Assembly (NCBI RefSeq): GCF_905397285.1
Contig: NZ_CAJPUX010000001.1
Location: forward strand, 558,001-622,000
Origin: Cupriavidus plantarum
Lineage (GTDB): Bacteria; Pseudomonadota; Gammaproteobacteria; Burkholderiales; Burkholderiaceae
Direction of reading: 5' to 3'
DNA length: 64,000 nt
Below, piece after piece: positions 18,774-27,486 of this stretch. Positions within the stretch are counted from its first letter, which is position 1; every line of letters begins with the position of its first letter. The position numbers and the translations under genes are program-made. Below the pieces are notes generated by a model. It was not told the origin of the DNA. It saw only the letters and a program-made list of their open reading frames with translations, and did no database searches.

Positions 18774-19762
18774 CCGCGCCGCTCGTCAGTGTCGTACTGC
18801 CCGTCTACAACGGCGCCGCCGACGTCCGGAAGGCCGTCGATTCGATCCTGTCGCAGACGTTTGGCGACTTTGAACTGATCCTCATCAACGACGGATCGAA
18901 GGACAATTCGGCCGAGGTGCTCGAGTCCATCGTCGATCCGCGCATCCGGTTGTTCCATCAGGAGAACCGCGGCCTCGCCGGCACGTTGAATCGTGGCATC
19001 GGCCTCGCGCGTGGCCGGTATATCGCGCGCCAGGATCAGGACGACCTCTCGCATCCGGAACGTTTCGCGCGTCAGGTGGCATTTCTGGAAGCGAACCCCG
19101 ATCACGGCATGGTGGGTTCCGCCGCCGAAATCTGGGTGGGCGACACGCCGACCGACCGCGCGCACGACCATCCGGCCAATCACGGCGCACTGAGCTTCGA
19201 GCTGCTGTTCAACAATCCGTTCGTGCACAGCTCGATCATGATGCGCAAGGCGACGGTGGACGGCGTGGGCGGTTACACGACCGATCCGGCGCGGCAGCCG
19301 CCCGAGGATTACGAGCTGTGGTCGCGCATGGCGCGCGCGGCGCGCGTGGCCAATCTGCCCGAGCGGCTGCTGATCTATCGGGAAGTGCCCGCCAGCATGT
19401 CGCGCACGGGGCCGAATCCGTTTCTGGAACGGCTCGTGCTCATTTGCGCGGAGAACCTGTCCATGGTGCTGGGGCAGACCACGCCTTCCCGCGAGGTCAT
19501 GGATGTGGCTGCCTTGACGCATTCGGCGTTCCACCGGCTGTCTGCGTCTCCCAATATCGACCGCATGTGTACGGCGGTGCGCGAAGCGGGCAGGATTCTT
19601 GCGGCACAATCTCCGCAGTCGGATGTGCTGGAGCGGACGGACGTCAAGATCCAGAACCTGCGCCATCAGCACCTCATCAGGAAGCACAACCTGGGTTGGG
19701 CGCGGCCGTTCGCGCGTGCCGTCCGCGATTTCGGCCGCCGGATAGGCATTCTGCCTCGCTGA
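18770..19762 (+). CDS. GT2-family glycosyltransferase
   Basis: 330-residue GT-A glycosyltransferase. The start (VSVVLPVYNGAADVRKAV), ILINDGSKDNS and the metal-site segment ARQDQDDLSHPERF (a DQDD variant of DxD) are typical of family 2. EDYELWSRMA supplies the second acidic motif around residue 180. The ATG at 18770 overlaps the upstream stop; the longer frame into the fucosyltransferase gene is rejected. The role is to add one sugar of the repeat; the donor is not predictable. The gene at 22238 shares its layout closely and may be a paralogue. Confidence 0.85.
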   Translation: MTAPLVSVVLPVYNGAADVRKAVDSILSQTFGDFELILINDGSKDNSAEVLESIVDPRIRLFHQENRGLAGTLNRGIGLARGRYIARQDQDDLSHPERFARQVAFLEANPDHGMVGSAAEIWVGDTPTDRAHDHPANHGALSFELLFNNPFVHSSIMMRKATVDGVGGYTTDPARQPPEDYELWSRMARAARVANLPERLLIYREVPASMSRTGPNPFLERLVLICAENLSMVLGQTTPSREVMDVAALTHSAFHRLSASPNIDRMCTAVREAGRILAAQSPQSDVLERTDVKIQNLRHQHLIRKHNLGWARPFARAVRDFGRRIGILPR

Positions 19763-19784
19763 AGCATAGACAGAGGACGATGTG

Positions 19785-21203
19785 ATGCGGATCTTGTTTT
19801 GCTGCGAGTTCTATTTCCCGAGCGTCGGCGGGGTGCAGGAAGTCATGCGCCATCTCGCGGAGCGGCTGGTGCAGCGCGGCCATCACGTGACCGTGGCCAC
19901 GACGCGGCTGGCCGAGCGCGACTTCACCTCGCACAACGGCGTGGAGATCGTCGAGTTCGGCGTGACGGGCAACGCGGTGCGCGGCATTCACGGCGAGGCG
20001 GATCGCTATCGCGACTACGTGAAGGCATTCGACGGGGATGCCATCATGATCAAGGCCGCGCAGCAATGGACGTTCGATGCGCTGTGGCCCGTGCTCGACG
20101 AGATCCGGACGCGCAAGGTCTTCATTCCCTGCGGTTTCTCCGGGCTGTATGAGCCGACTTACGCGGGGTACTTCGACGCGCTGCCGGACGTGCTGCGCAA
20201 GTTCGACCATCTGATCTTCTACGCGGAACGATATCGCGATATCGACTTCGCGCGAAAGCACGGCCTCACGGACTGGACCATCCTGCCCAACGGCGCGTGC
20301 GAGTCGGAATTCTCGGTGCGGACGGATCCCGCGTTCCGCCGCCGGCACGCGATCGCGGACGACAGCTTCGTGTTCCTGACCGTCGGCAGCATCACGGGCG
20401 TCAAGGGGCATAAGGAAATCGCCGAAGCGTTCGCGCGGCTGCAGAACGGCAGCCGCAAGGTCACGCTCATCCTCAACGGCAATCCGCCCCCGGCACCCGC
20501 GGTAGTGGTTACGCAGAATGTCGTTGCGCAAGCCCGTGCGGGCAAGGTGATGGGCGCGCTGGGCCGTCGCGTTCGCCGCGTTTCCGGTCTGGCATGGCGT
20601 TCGTTCGGCGTGCTCAGGCGCGAGGGCATGACGGGCGTGCGCTCGCGCGTGTATGCGCTGGCCGCCGCGCAGATGGACGCCGCGAACCTGAACTGGCTGC
20701 CGCACCGCATGCGCAAGGCCGCCGACCCGATCGGCTACTGGGTGGACCGCGCGGTCCGCCAGCCGCGCAAGCAGGTGCTGCAGGTGAACCTCGGCCGCCA
20801 GGAACTGGTGCAGGCCTACAAGAATGCAGACCTGTTCGTGTTTGCCTCGAACATCGAGTACTCGCCGCTGGTGCTGTTCGAAGCCGCTGCGGCGGGCACG
20901 CCTTTCCTGTCGGTGCCGGTCGGCAACGCCGACGAGATCGCGCGATGGACCGGCGCAGGCGTCATTTGCCCGGCACCGAAGGACGATCGCGGCTACACGC
21001 GCGCCGACCCCGCGCGATTCGCGGCCGAGATGAAGCGGCTCATGGAGTCGCCGGCCGTGCTCGATTCGCTCGGCCGCGTCGCGCGCGGCCGCTGGGAGGA
21101 ACAGTTCACGTGGGCGCGGATCGCCGATCGCTATGAGGCGATCCTGCGCGGAGACGCCGTGGCCTCCGTGACGGACACGATGGCGGAGCCGACCGGCAGC
21201 TGA
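19785..21203 (+). CDS. GT4-family glycosyltransferase with a large insertion
   Basis: 472-residue GT-B glycosyltransferase. FCCEFYFPSVGGVQEVMRHL opens the N-terminal domain, VGSITGVKGHKEIAEAF opens the C-terminal one, and FVFASNIEYSPLVLFEAAAAGTPFL carries the E(x7)E-type motif. About 100 arginine-rich residues (roughly 232-337) are inserted within the C-terminal Rossmann domain, which is unusual for the family and may mediate membrane or partner binding. ATG 19785 follows AGAGGA at a seven-base spacing. Substrates are unknown. Confidence 0.83.
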   Translation: MRILFCCEFYFPSVGGVQEVMRHLAERLVQRGHHVTVATTRLAERDFTSHNGVEIVEFGVTGNAVRGIHGEADRYRDYVKAFDGDAIMIKAAQQWTFDALWPVLDEIRTRKVFIPCGFSGLYEPTYAGYFDALPDVLRKFDHLIFYAERYRDIDFARKHGLTDWTILPNGACESEFSVRTDPAFRRRHAIADDSFVFLTVGSITGVKGHKEIAEAFARLQNGSRKVTLILNGNPPPAPAVVVTQNVVAQARAGKVMGALGRRVRRVSGLAWRSFGVLRREGMTGVRSRVYALAAAQMDAANLNWLPHRMRKAADPIGYWVDRAVRQPRKQVLQVNLGRQELVQAYKNADLFVFASNIEYSPLVLFEAAAAGTPFLSVPVGNADEIARWTGAGVICPAPKDDRGYTRADPARFAAEMKRLMESPAVLDSLGRVARGRWEEQFTWARIADRYEAILRGDAVASVTDTMAEPTGS

Positions 21204-21254
21204 GGCGCTGTCGGCATGAGATAAAGACGCTGGCTTTTGGAGGGTAGATCTACG

Positions 21255-22241
21255 ATGCGTTGTTGCGTGATTGGCGGGGCCGGTTTTATCGGCACGTATC
21301 TCGTTGCGGAACTGCTGGCGACGGGCCGCGAAGTCCTCGTGCTGGGCCGCCGCGCGGAACGGCCGGCGTCCCTGCCGGCCGGGGCGGCGTATGTTTCGGT
21401 GGGGCAGGACGTTGCCGACTGGGCGCCGTACATCGCCGGTGCCGAGGAGATCGTCGATCTCGCATATGCCACCGTGCCGCAGACCAGCTTCGCCGATCCC
21501 GTCTACGACATCCTTGCCAATCTTCCGCCGACCGTCGCGCTGCTGCAGGCGGCACGATCGCTGCCGCTTCGCAAGATGGTGGTCGTGTCGTCGGGCGGCA
21601 CCGTCTACGGGCACGCGGACACGCTGCCGATCGTCGAGAGCGTGCAGACCAATCCGGTCTCGCCGTATGGCATCACCAAGCTCACCCAGGAGAAATACGC
21701 GCTGATGTTCCACCGGCTGCATGGCACGCCGGTCAGCATCGTGCGTCCCGCCAATGCCTATGGCGCGGGCCAGCGCGCCTTCACGGGCCAGGGCTTCATC
21801 GCGACCGCGATGGGCGCGATCCTCAAGGGCGACGAGGTCACGGTCTTCGGCGAGTCCGGCACCGTGCGCGACTACATCCATGTGGCCGACGTCGCGCGTG
21901 GCATCCTCGCGGTGCTGGAGCGTGGCGATGCCGGCGAAGTCTACAACCTGGGCTCCGGCATCGGCCGCAACAACCGCGAGGTGCTGGAGGCGATCGCGCC
22001 GCTGGCGGCGCGGCATGACTTGTCCGTTCGCGTCCGCGTGGCGCCCGCGCGCGAGTTCGACGTACGCGCGAACATCCTCGACAGCGGCAAGCTGCAGGCC
22101 TGCTCGGGATGGCAGCCGACGGAGGATTTCCATGCCGGCCTGTCGTCGATGTGGGCGGCGATTGCCGGCGAGATGGGCGGCATGACGGCGAGCGTCAATC
22201 CGGGCATCGATCCGGCGACCGACAAGGGCGGACACGCATGA
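21255..22241 (+). CDS. NAD-dependent sugar epimerase/dehydratase
   Basis: 328-residue extended short-chain dehydrogenase. CVIGGAGFIGTYLVAELL is the NAD loop, VVSSGGTVYG holds the catalytic Ser, and SPYGITKLTQEKY gives Tyr and Lys; RDYIHVADVARG is the usual substrate-side motif. It resembles UDP-glucose/UDP-GlcNAc 4-epimerases (GalE/WbpP group), so it probably makes a galacto-configured sugar nucleotide, but the substrate is not fixed by sequence. A GGAGG lies at 21238-21242. Its end overlaps the following gene by four bases. Confidence 0.8.
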   Translation: MRCCVIGGAGFIGTYLVAELLATGREVLVLGRRAERPASLPAGAAYVSVGQDVADWAPYIAGAEEIVDLAYATVPQTSFADPVYDILANLPPTVALLQAARSLPLRKMVVVSSGGTVYGHADTLPIVESVQTNPVSPYGITKLTQEKYALMFHRLHGTPVSIVRPANAYGAGQRAFTGQGFIATAMGAILKGDEVTVFGESGTVRDYIHVADVARGILAVLERGDAGEVYNLGSGIGRNNREVLEAIAPLAARHDLSVRVRVAPAREFDVRANILDSGKLQACSGWQPTEDFHAGLSSMWAAIAGEMGGMTASVNPGIDPATDKGGHA

Positions 22242-23203
22242 CGGCTGCCGGTCACGCCCCCATCGCCGCCTCGGTCGCACCGACGATCGCAGCAACGGTC
22301 GCCCCAACGATCGCCCCAACGATCGCCCCGTCGGCGCCCGCCATCAGCATCCTGCTGCCGGCGTGGAATGCCGAGCAGACGCTGGGCGTGGCGCTTTGCT
22401 CGTTGCTCTCGCAAACGTACACGGATTTCGAGATCCTGCTGCTCGACGACGGCTCGACGGACGGCACGGTGGGCGTTGCCGAAGCATTCGCCGACGCCCG
22501 GCTGCGCGTCATCAGCGATGGCCGGCGCATGGGACTGGCGCGGCGGCTGAACCTTGGCATCGAACAGGCGCGCGGCCGCTATATCGCGCGCATGGACGCC
22601 GATGACGTCAGTTTTCCCGAGCGTTTCGCGCGGCAGGTGGCGTTTCTCGACACCCATCCGCAGATCGATCTCGTGGGATGCCGCGCGGTAGCCTTTCGCA
22701 GCGATGACGAGATCCTCGGCATGCTGCCGTTTGCCGGTACGCACGAGGCGATGTGCGCGCGTCCATGGCGCGGCATTCCGTTACCGCATCCGGGATGGAT
22801 GGGACGGCGCGAATGGTTTGTCCGCCATCGTTACGGCCTGCCGGAAGTCATGCGCGCGGAAGATCAGGAACTGCTGCTGCGCACGCACAAGACCAGCCGC
22901 TTCGCCTGCCTCGACGAGGTGCTGCTCGGCTACCGCCAGGGCCAGTTCAACCTGCGCAAGACGCTGCTCGCGCGCCGTTGCCTGCTGGCGGCGCAGATGA
23001 AGTATTTCCTGAAGGAGGGGGAGGTGGGCTATGCCGCCGCCGCGCTCGCCCTGACTGCGGCGCGCGTCGCGGTCGACGTGCTCGCCGCGTTGCCTCGCGC
23101 GGACCGGCTGTACTTCGTGCGCATGTCCGAATGCGCGCCCTTGGAAGCCGTGCAGACGCTGCACCACAGCCTGCGGTCCTGCGCCGCAGCGGCCCGCACC
23201 TGA
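22238..23203 (+). CDS. GT2-family glycosyltransferase with repeat-bearing N-terminus
   Basis: 321-residue GT-A glycosyltransferase. The catalytic domain begins near residue 34 (ISILLPAWNAEQTLG) and contains LLDDGSTDGTVG, ARMDADDVSFPERFARQ (DxD) and MRAEDQELLLR. Ahead of it is an alanine/proline-rich tail built from a tetrapeptide repeat (APTI-type units). The ATG at 22238 overlaps the upstream stop (ATGA), supporting this start even though the tail is not part of the enzyme fold. Similar in architecture to the gene at 18770. It is the last gene of the plus-strand run; the next gene runs the other way with 10 bases between stops. Confidence 0.84.
   Translation: MTAAGHAPIAASVAPTIAATVAPTIAPTIAPSAPAISILLPAWNAEQTLGVALCSLLSQTYTDFEILLLDDGSTDGTVGVAEAFADARLRVISDGRRMGLARRLNLGIEQARGRYIARMDADDVSFPERFARQVAFLDTHPQIDLVGCRAVAFRSDDEILGMLPFAGTHEAMCARPWRGIPLPHPGWMGRREWFVRHRYGLPEVMRAEDQELLLRTHKTSRFACLDEVLLGYRQGQFNLRKTLLARRCLLAAQMKYFLKEGEVGYAAAALALTAARVAVDVLAALPRADRLYFVRMSECAPLEAVQTLHHSLRSCAAAART
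22265..22324 (+). repeat. In-frame 12-base tandem repeat in a glycosyltransferase gene
   Basis: Five units of 12 bases run from 22265 to 22324, the last two identical (GCCCCAACGATC at 22301 and 22313) and the others two to five changes away. They encode the repeated A-P-T-I/V stretch before the catalytic domain. Since the unit is a multiple of three, copy-number change would lengthen or shorten the tail without breaking the frame. Confidence 0.8.
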
Positions 23204-23213
23204 GCGGCCGTCG

Positions 23214-24113
23214 TCAGCGCGCGGCGGAGAGTTTTCGGGCCATCGCGCTGCCGAGGCGCGAGAACACGGCCTTCACACGGCCGCCGACATACCACCCAAG
23301 CATCATCGCCGCGTTGCATCGCGCATCGGCCTGCCTCAGCGCCGCGCGGTTGCGCAGCAGAAAGCGCGCGGTGTTGTAGAGCGCGTAGCTTTCATAGGAC
23401 AGCCGTCCGCGGCCTCGCGCGCCGCCCGTGGCCTGCGACGGCGGCAGATTGATCTGCACGGCGCGCGGCTCATAGACGATCTTCATGCCACGCGCGCGGC
23501 TACGCACGAGGAAATCCGTTTCCTCGCGATAACAGTTGCCGATATAACCGGTGTCGAAATCGATGGCCTTCGCGGCATCGGTACGAATCAGAAACGAGGC
23601 GTGGCAGACGGGTACCTCGATCGGGACCGGCGCCGCCGCCGCGAAATCAAACTCCAGACGGTCCAGCCGCACCACTTCGTCCGCCGTGCGCACGGGCTTG
23701 CGCCGTGCCATGACGTCGGCATCGGTGTCCTTGTCGTCCCGCAGATAGAGCGCCGACGCACCGACGATGTCGCTCGACGTTTCCTTCATCGTCTGCAGCA
23801 GGCGCGCCATGGCGCCGGGGAGCAGGATGGAATCGTCGTCGCCGAAGTACACATACGGCGTCTGCGCCAGCGCCTTGCCGCGGTTCTTCGACGTCGTCTG
23901 CTTGCCATTCACGGCGTTGCGCAGATACGTGATGCGCGGATGGCGCGCCATCAACTGCTTCGCCACCTCGGGCGTGTCGTCGGGCGAGCAGTCGTCCACG
24001 AGCACCAGTTGCGCGACCTCGGGCTGCAGGTAGCTCGCCAGGGTCTGTGCCAGCAGGTGGGCGCGCTTGTAAGTCGGGACGACGACCGTCACCTCAGGCA
24101 GGCTGTCGGACAT
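23214..24113 (-). CDS. GT2-family glycosyltransferase
   Basis: 299-residue GT-A glycosyltransferase, last gene of the minus-strand module. VTVVVPTYKRAHLLAQTL opens the domain, LVLVDDCSPDDTPE follows, and YVYFGDDDSILLPGAM contains the DxD-type metal site. A second acidic motif is YREETDFLVRSRA. Two weakly hydrophobic stretches near the C-terminus could rest on the membrane. It overlaps the upstream polymerase gene by 20 bases. Donor unknown. Confidence 0.83.
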   Translation of the reverse strand: MSDSLPEVTVVVPTYKRAHLLAQTLASYLQPEVAQLVLVDDCSPDDTPEVAKQLMARHPRITYLRNAVNGKQTTSKNRGKALAQTPYVYFGDDDSILLPGAMARLLQTMKETSSDIVGASALYLRDDKDTDADVMARRKPVRTADEVVRLDRLEFDFAAAAPVPIEVPVCHASFLIRTDAAKAIDFDTGYIGNCYREETDFLVRSRARGMKIVYEPRAVQINLPPSQATGGARGRGRLSYESYALYNTARFLLRNRAALRQADARCNAAMMLGWYVGGRVKAVFSRLGSAMARKLSAAR

Positions 24114-25443
24114 GGATCTTGGCGATGAGGTAGACGACGCCCGCGAACAGCAGCGACTTGCATAGCGGTACGACGAAGAACAGTTGATTCTCGCGTGGAA
24201 TCAGCAGCAGGAAAGGCAGCGTCGCGGCCAGGACGAACAGGCCGAGCGGCGCCGCCTTGGCAAAGCGGTAAAGCAGCTTCAGCACGCCGCCGCTGAACAG
24301 GCCCGCGATCAGCGGCCCCAGCCCGGACAGGTACAGCATCGATTCCGCGACGGCGGAGCCGCCCATGCCCTTGCCGTTCAAATACATCTCGGCATCGACG
24401 ATGAACGAGACACGGTGCGCGAGGCTCACCGTCTGTTTGGCGGACTCCAGCGTCTGGCCCGAGGTCAGCTCGCCCGTCATGCGGTGATAGCCGTCGATGA
24501 AGATGGCGAACGTCGACTGCAGGCCGTCGATGAACGTGAACTGCGCGGCGTGCTTGAGCGTGGATACCAGGAAAATCAGGCTCACGCCCTGTCCGTAAAA
24601 GAAGCCGAACAGCGTCTCGAACGGATCGGACGACACGGCCTTGGCGATCGGCATGCCGATCCGCACACGGCCGACGATGTCCGCCAGCAGGGCCATGCAC
24701 ACGACCGCGAACGCGGCTTTCGCCCACGACACGCGCAGCTGCTGCGTGGTCACGAGCAGCCAGGTCAGGCCGAGGATCTGGGCCATGGGAATGCCGCGCG
24801 CGCCCTTGAACATGTCCAGCGCGCAGAGCAGGATGCCCACGGCGTAGCCCGCCAGCGCGGGACGCAGCCGCGGCCGCGACGCGAGGTAGGCGAACACGCA
24901 GAAGATGAGCAGGCCGCCGAGGGCGTAGGGAATGCCGCTCGGGCCGCCGTACTTGTACATCGCGAGGTAATCGCCGCTGCGCCACGTATTCACGTTGACG
25001 TACAGGCGGTACAGCGTGAACGGCAGGAGCGCGAGGCCGACGCGCAGCGCGATGATGCCGAGGTAGGGATCGTCGCGCGCGGGCAAATCGCCGAGCCGGC
25101 CCGCGGCCAGCACGATGCCGCACAGGAACAGGCAGACCGCGGCCAGCGCCTGGGCGATTAGCGCATCTTCCATCGGGCCCATCAGGAACCAGTCGCCGTA
25201 GCGATAATCGGCCCAGCCGAAGAAGTAAGTAATCAGGAACCGGCTGAGCAGAAACAGCGTGGTGGTAAGGACGAGCAGCAGGGCAGGGTTGAAGCGTCGC
25301 GAGGACGACTGCCCCGCGCGATGCAGGCAGATGAAGAAGGTCAGCGCGGTCAGTGGGGCCTGCCATTCGAGCTGGCCGAATGCGCCACTGATCAGGTTGG
25401 CAATTGCAAGTGCCAATGTTGCCGTAAAGGAAAGGCTAGGCAT
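24094..25443 (-). CDS. wzy: Wzy-like O-antigen polymerase
   Basis: 449-residue integral membrane protein with about 10-12 hydrophobic helices and a large polar loop near residues 265-345. The FKGARGIPMAQ segment and the AESMLYLSGLGPLIAGLFSG segment match the O-antigen polysaccharide polymerase Wzy group, which links lipid-carried repeat units on the periplasmic side. The ATG at 25443 follows TTGGAG and overlaps the flippase stop; a TTG at 25455 is possible. Located between a flippase and a glycosyltransferase, it supports a Wzx/Wzy pathway. Wzy proteins are poorly conserved, so the call rests on topology, these motifs and context. Confidence 0.75.
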   Translation of the reverse strand: MPSLSFTATLALAIANLISGAFGQLEWQAPLTALTFFICLHRAGQSSSRRFNPALLLVLTTTLFLLSRFLITYFFGWADYRYGDWFLMGPMEDALIAQALAAVCLFLCGIVLAAGRLGDLPARDDPYLGIIALRVGLALLPFTLYRLYVNVNTWRSGDYLAMYKYGGPSGIPYALGGLLIFCVFAYLASRPRLRPALAGYAVGILLCALDMFKGARGIPMAQILGLTWLLVTTQQLRVSWAKAAFAVVCMALLADIVGRVRIGMPIAKAVSSDPFETLFGFFYGQGVSLIFLVSTLKHAAQFTFIDGLQSTFAIFIDGYHRMTGELTSGQTLESAKQTVSLAHRVSFIVDAEMYLNGKGMGGSAVAESMLYLSGLGPLIAGLFSGGVLKLLYRFAKAAPLGLFVLAATLPFLLLIPRENQLFFVVPLCKSLLFAGVVYLIAKIHVRQPA

Positions 25444-26672
25444 CACGGGCTCCAAGGAACAACATGAAAGCGATAATCAGCAGAATCAGATTCGCGACGG
25501 TGTAGGCAATCGGTGCGCCGGCCAGTCCGGCGACGCGCGTCAACAGGAAAGTGGCGATCACGAACGATGCCGAAAATATCGATTCGAGGGCCCACGAATA
25601 ACGCAAATTCCGTTGATAAATGAAGAATGCGACGAATGGCATGGCGAGGCATTTGATTGCATCGCCAAGCAATTCGATCCAGAGCAGCGGTGCGATCGGC
25701 GTGAACTGGTCGGAATACAGCAAATGCACGATGCGGTCGGCGCCGAACGCGAGCGTCACCAGTCCTACCGCGCCACCGCATGCCACCAGCAGCGCGTAGG
25801 CGGGCAGCCGGCCCATGAGTGTACGGTGTGGCGCCTCGCTTCGGAACACCTCCGGAAGGATGACAAACCCGACGACGGCCTGCGCCATGGCCATCACCGC
25901 ATCGGAGATCCGGAACATGCCTTGCCACAGGCCCGCGGCGTCGGGGCCGAGCTGCGCGGCGATGATCTCGCGGACGGCGATGACCGATGCCGTGCCGACG
26001 ACGGCGGGCGCCAGCGCGATGGCGACGTAAGGCGCGAGCGAGCGGGCGGCCGCGAACGCTTCGCGGCCGGGCACCAGTCCGCCGAACCAGCGCGTGCGCG
26101 TGGCGGCGGCCACGGTGAGCCAGACCACGAGCGTCGCGCCGAAGCCAGCGACGAGCGCATGCACGGCGCTGCGGACCGATCCGTTCTCCACGAACATCCA
26201 GTAGCTCGCAAGCGCGAACAGTCCGGAGAGCGCCACGACCATCGCGTTCAGGCGCGAGCGCCCCTGCGAGAGCAGCGTCGCCTGGATATGCAGGGCCAGC
26301 GCGGCCATGGCGGCAAGTACGAGCGCCGCCAGCGGGGTCATCCACACCGCGCCGCTTACCAGGTCCAGTTCGCGGAAGCCTGCATGCCAGATGGCGATCA
26401 GCACGGGCATGCCTATCACGAACAGCATGCCGCCCGCGAGCCAGGCCGCGCGCGCGTGGGAGGTCTGTCCCGGCGTGGACAGCCGGGCGATGAGGCCCTG
26501 GCTGATGCCGCCGTTCGAGAACGTGGTGTAGAGCGTGGCGAGACTGAACACGTTCCCCCAGGCCCCGAAGGCGGCGGGGCCAAGTTGCGTGGACAGAATC
26601 TTGTTGGCGGCCAGGCCGCAGAACAACTTGAGAAGAACGCCCAGACCCGAGATCAGCGCGTTCAATGCCATG
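25436..26672 (-). CDS. wzx: Wzx-like lipid-linked oligosaccharide flippase
   Basis: 412-residue MOP-superfamily membrane protein with about 12 helices. Its N-terminus (LLKLFCGLAANKILSTQLGP, then GNVFSLATLYTTFSNGGI) resembles WzxE, which flips lipid III. It would move undecaprenyl-PP-linked repeat units to the periplasm for Wzy. The frame extends far upstream, but ATG 26672 lies inside the stop region of the upstream gene (CCATGGCATTGA), the same coupling seen at the other joints of this operon, and it gives a normal length. Confidence 0.82.
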
Positions 26673-27486
26673 GAGGCGAGGTCAGTGTCTGGACGGGGGC
26701 GGAAACACGTGCCACGAGGCGCGATGCCATCGTGGTACAGAAGAAGCTCGCGAGGAAGAACGTCGCCGTGATTTTGCCGAAGCCCTCCAGCTTCCGCATG
26801 ATGAACCAGACGGAGCGCGCGGAGCGGACCTTGTTCGACGAGAACGAGCGCTTGCGCACGCGATACCACGCGAGGGCTTTCGGCAGCCGTTCACCGCGCA
26901 GGCCGCCTTTGATCAGGATCGCCCATGCCGCGAAGTCCTCGGCCACCAGGCCGGGCGGCATCGCCGGAAATACGCCGTTGCCCGCGATATTGCGCTTGAG
27001 CATGACCGCGAGGCACCCCACGCCGCGCCGGGCATTGTGCGTAAACAGCGTCAGGCGCTTCGGGCCCCGAATACGGGAAATCGGGCGGCCGCTGCCGTCC
27101 TCGAACGGAATGTAGTCGTGGTAGCTGAAGTCGAGCGCGTGATCGCGCATGAAGCCGACCTGCTGCTCGAGCTTGCTCGTGTCCCAGATGTCGTCGGCGT
27201 CCAGAAACGCCACGAAGTCGCCGCGCGCCGCCGCGATACCGATATTGCGGGCACGCGCGGGGCCATATGCGGTCGGATTTGTGATGATGCGAATGCGCGC
27301 GTCGGATGCCGCAAGGCGGGCGAGTACCTCGGCGGTCTCGCCATTCGAGCCATCGTCGATGAGAATCCATTCATAATCGGCGAGACTCTGCTGCAGGATC
27401 GAATTGGCAGTCGCGCCAATATATTTCCCGTCGTTATGAACTGGTGTAATGATGCTCACCAGTGGTTTCGCGCTCGTAGTAATCAT
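26662..27486 (-). CDS. GT2-family glycosyltransferase
   Basis: 274-residue GT-A glycosyltransferase. VSIITPVHNDGKYIGATANS, WILIDDGSNGETAE and VAFLDADDIWDTSKLEQQV (DxD) are the standard family 2 motifs, and LVAEDFAAWAILIK supplies the ED motif. It resembles the WcaA/WbyL-like enzymes common in surface polysaccharide loci. It overlaps the gene upstream by four bases and the flippase downstream by eleven. Sugar specificity is unknown. Confidence 0.85.
   Translation of the reverse strand: MITTSAKPLVSIITPVHNDGKYIGATANSILQQSLADYEWILIDDGSNGETAEVLARLAASDARIRIITNPTAYGPARARNIGIAAARGDFVAFLDADDIWDTSKLEQQVGFMRDHALDFSYHDYIPFEDGSGRPISRIRGPKRLTLFTHNARRGVGCLAVMLKRNIAGNGVFPAMPPGLVAEDFAAWAILIKGGLRGERLPKALAWYRVRKRSFSSNKVRSARSVWFIMRKLEGFGKITATFFLASFFCTTMASRLVARVSAPVQTLTSPPWH

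Noticed and set aside
19677-22319. 880-codon minus-strand open frame
   Set aside because: Antisense to three well-supported genes, with the His/Arg-rich composition of a GC-rich shadow.
25259-27115. 618-codon plus-strand open frame
   Set aside because: Antisense to the Wzy, Wzx and GT2 genes; composition is that of a non-coding frame.
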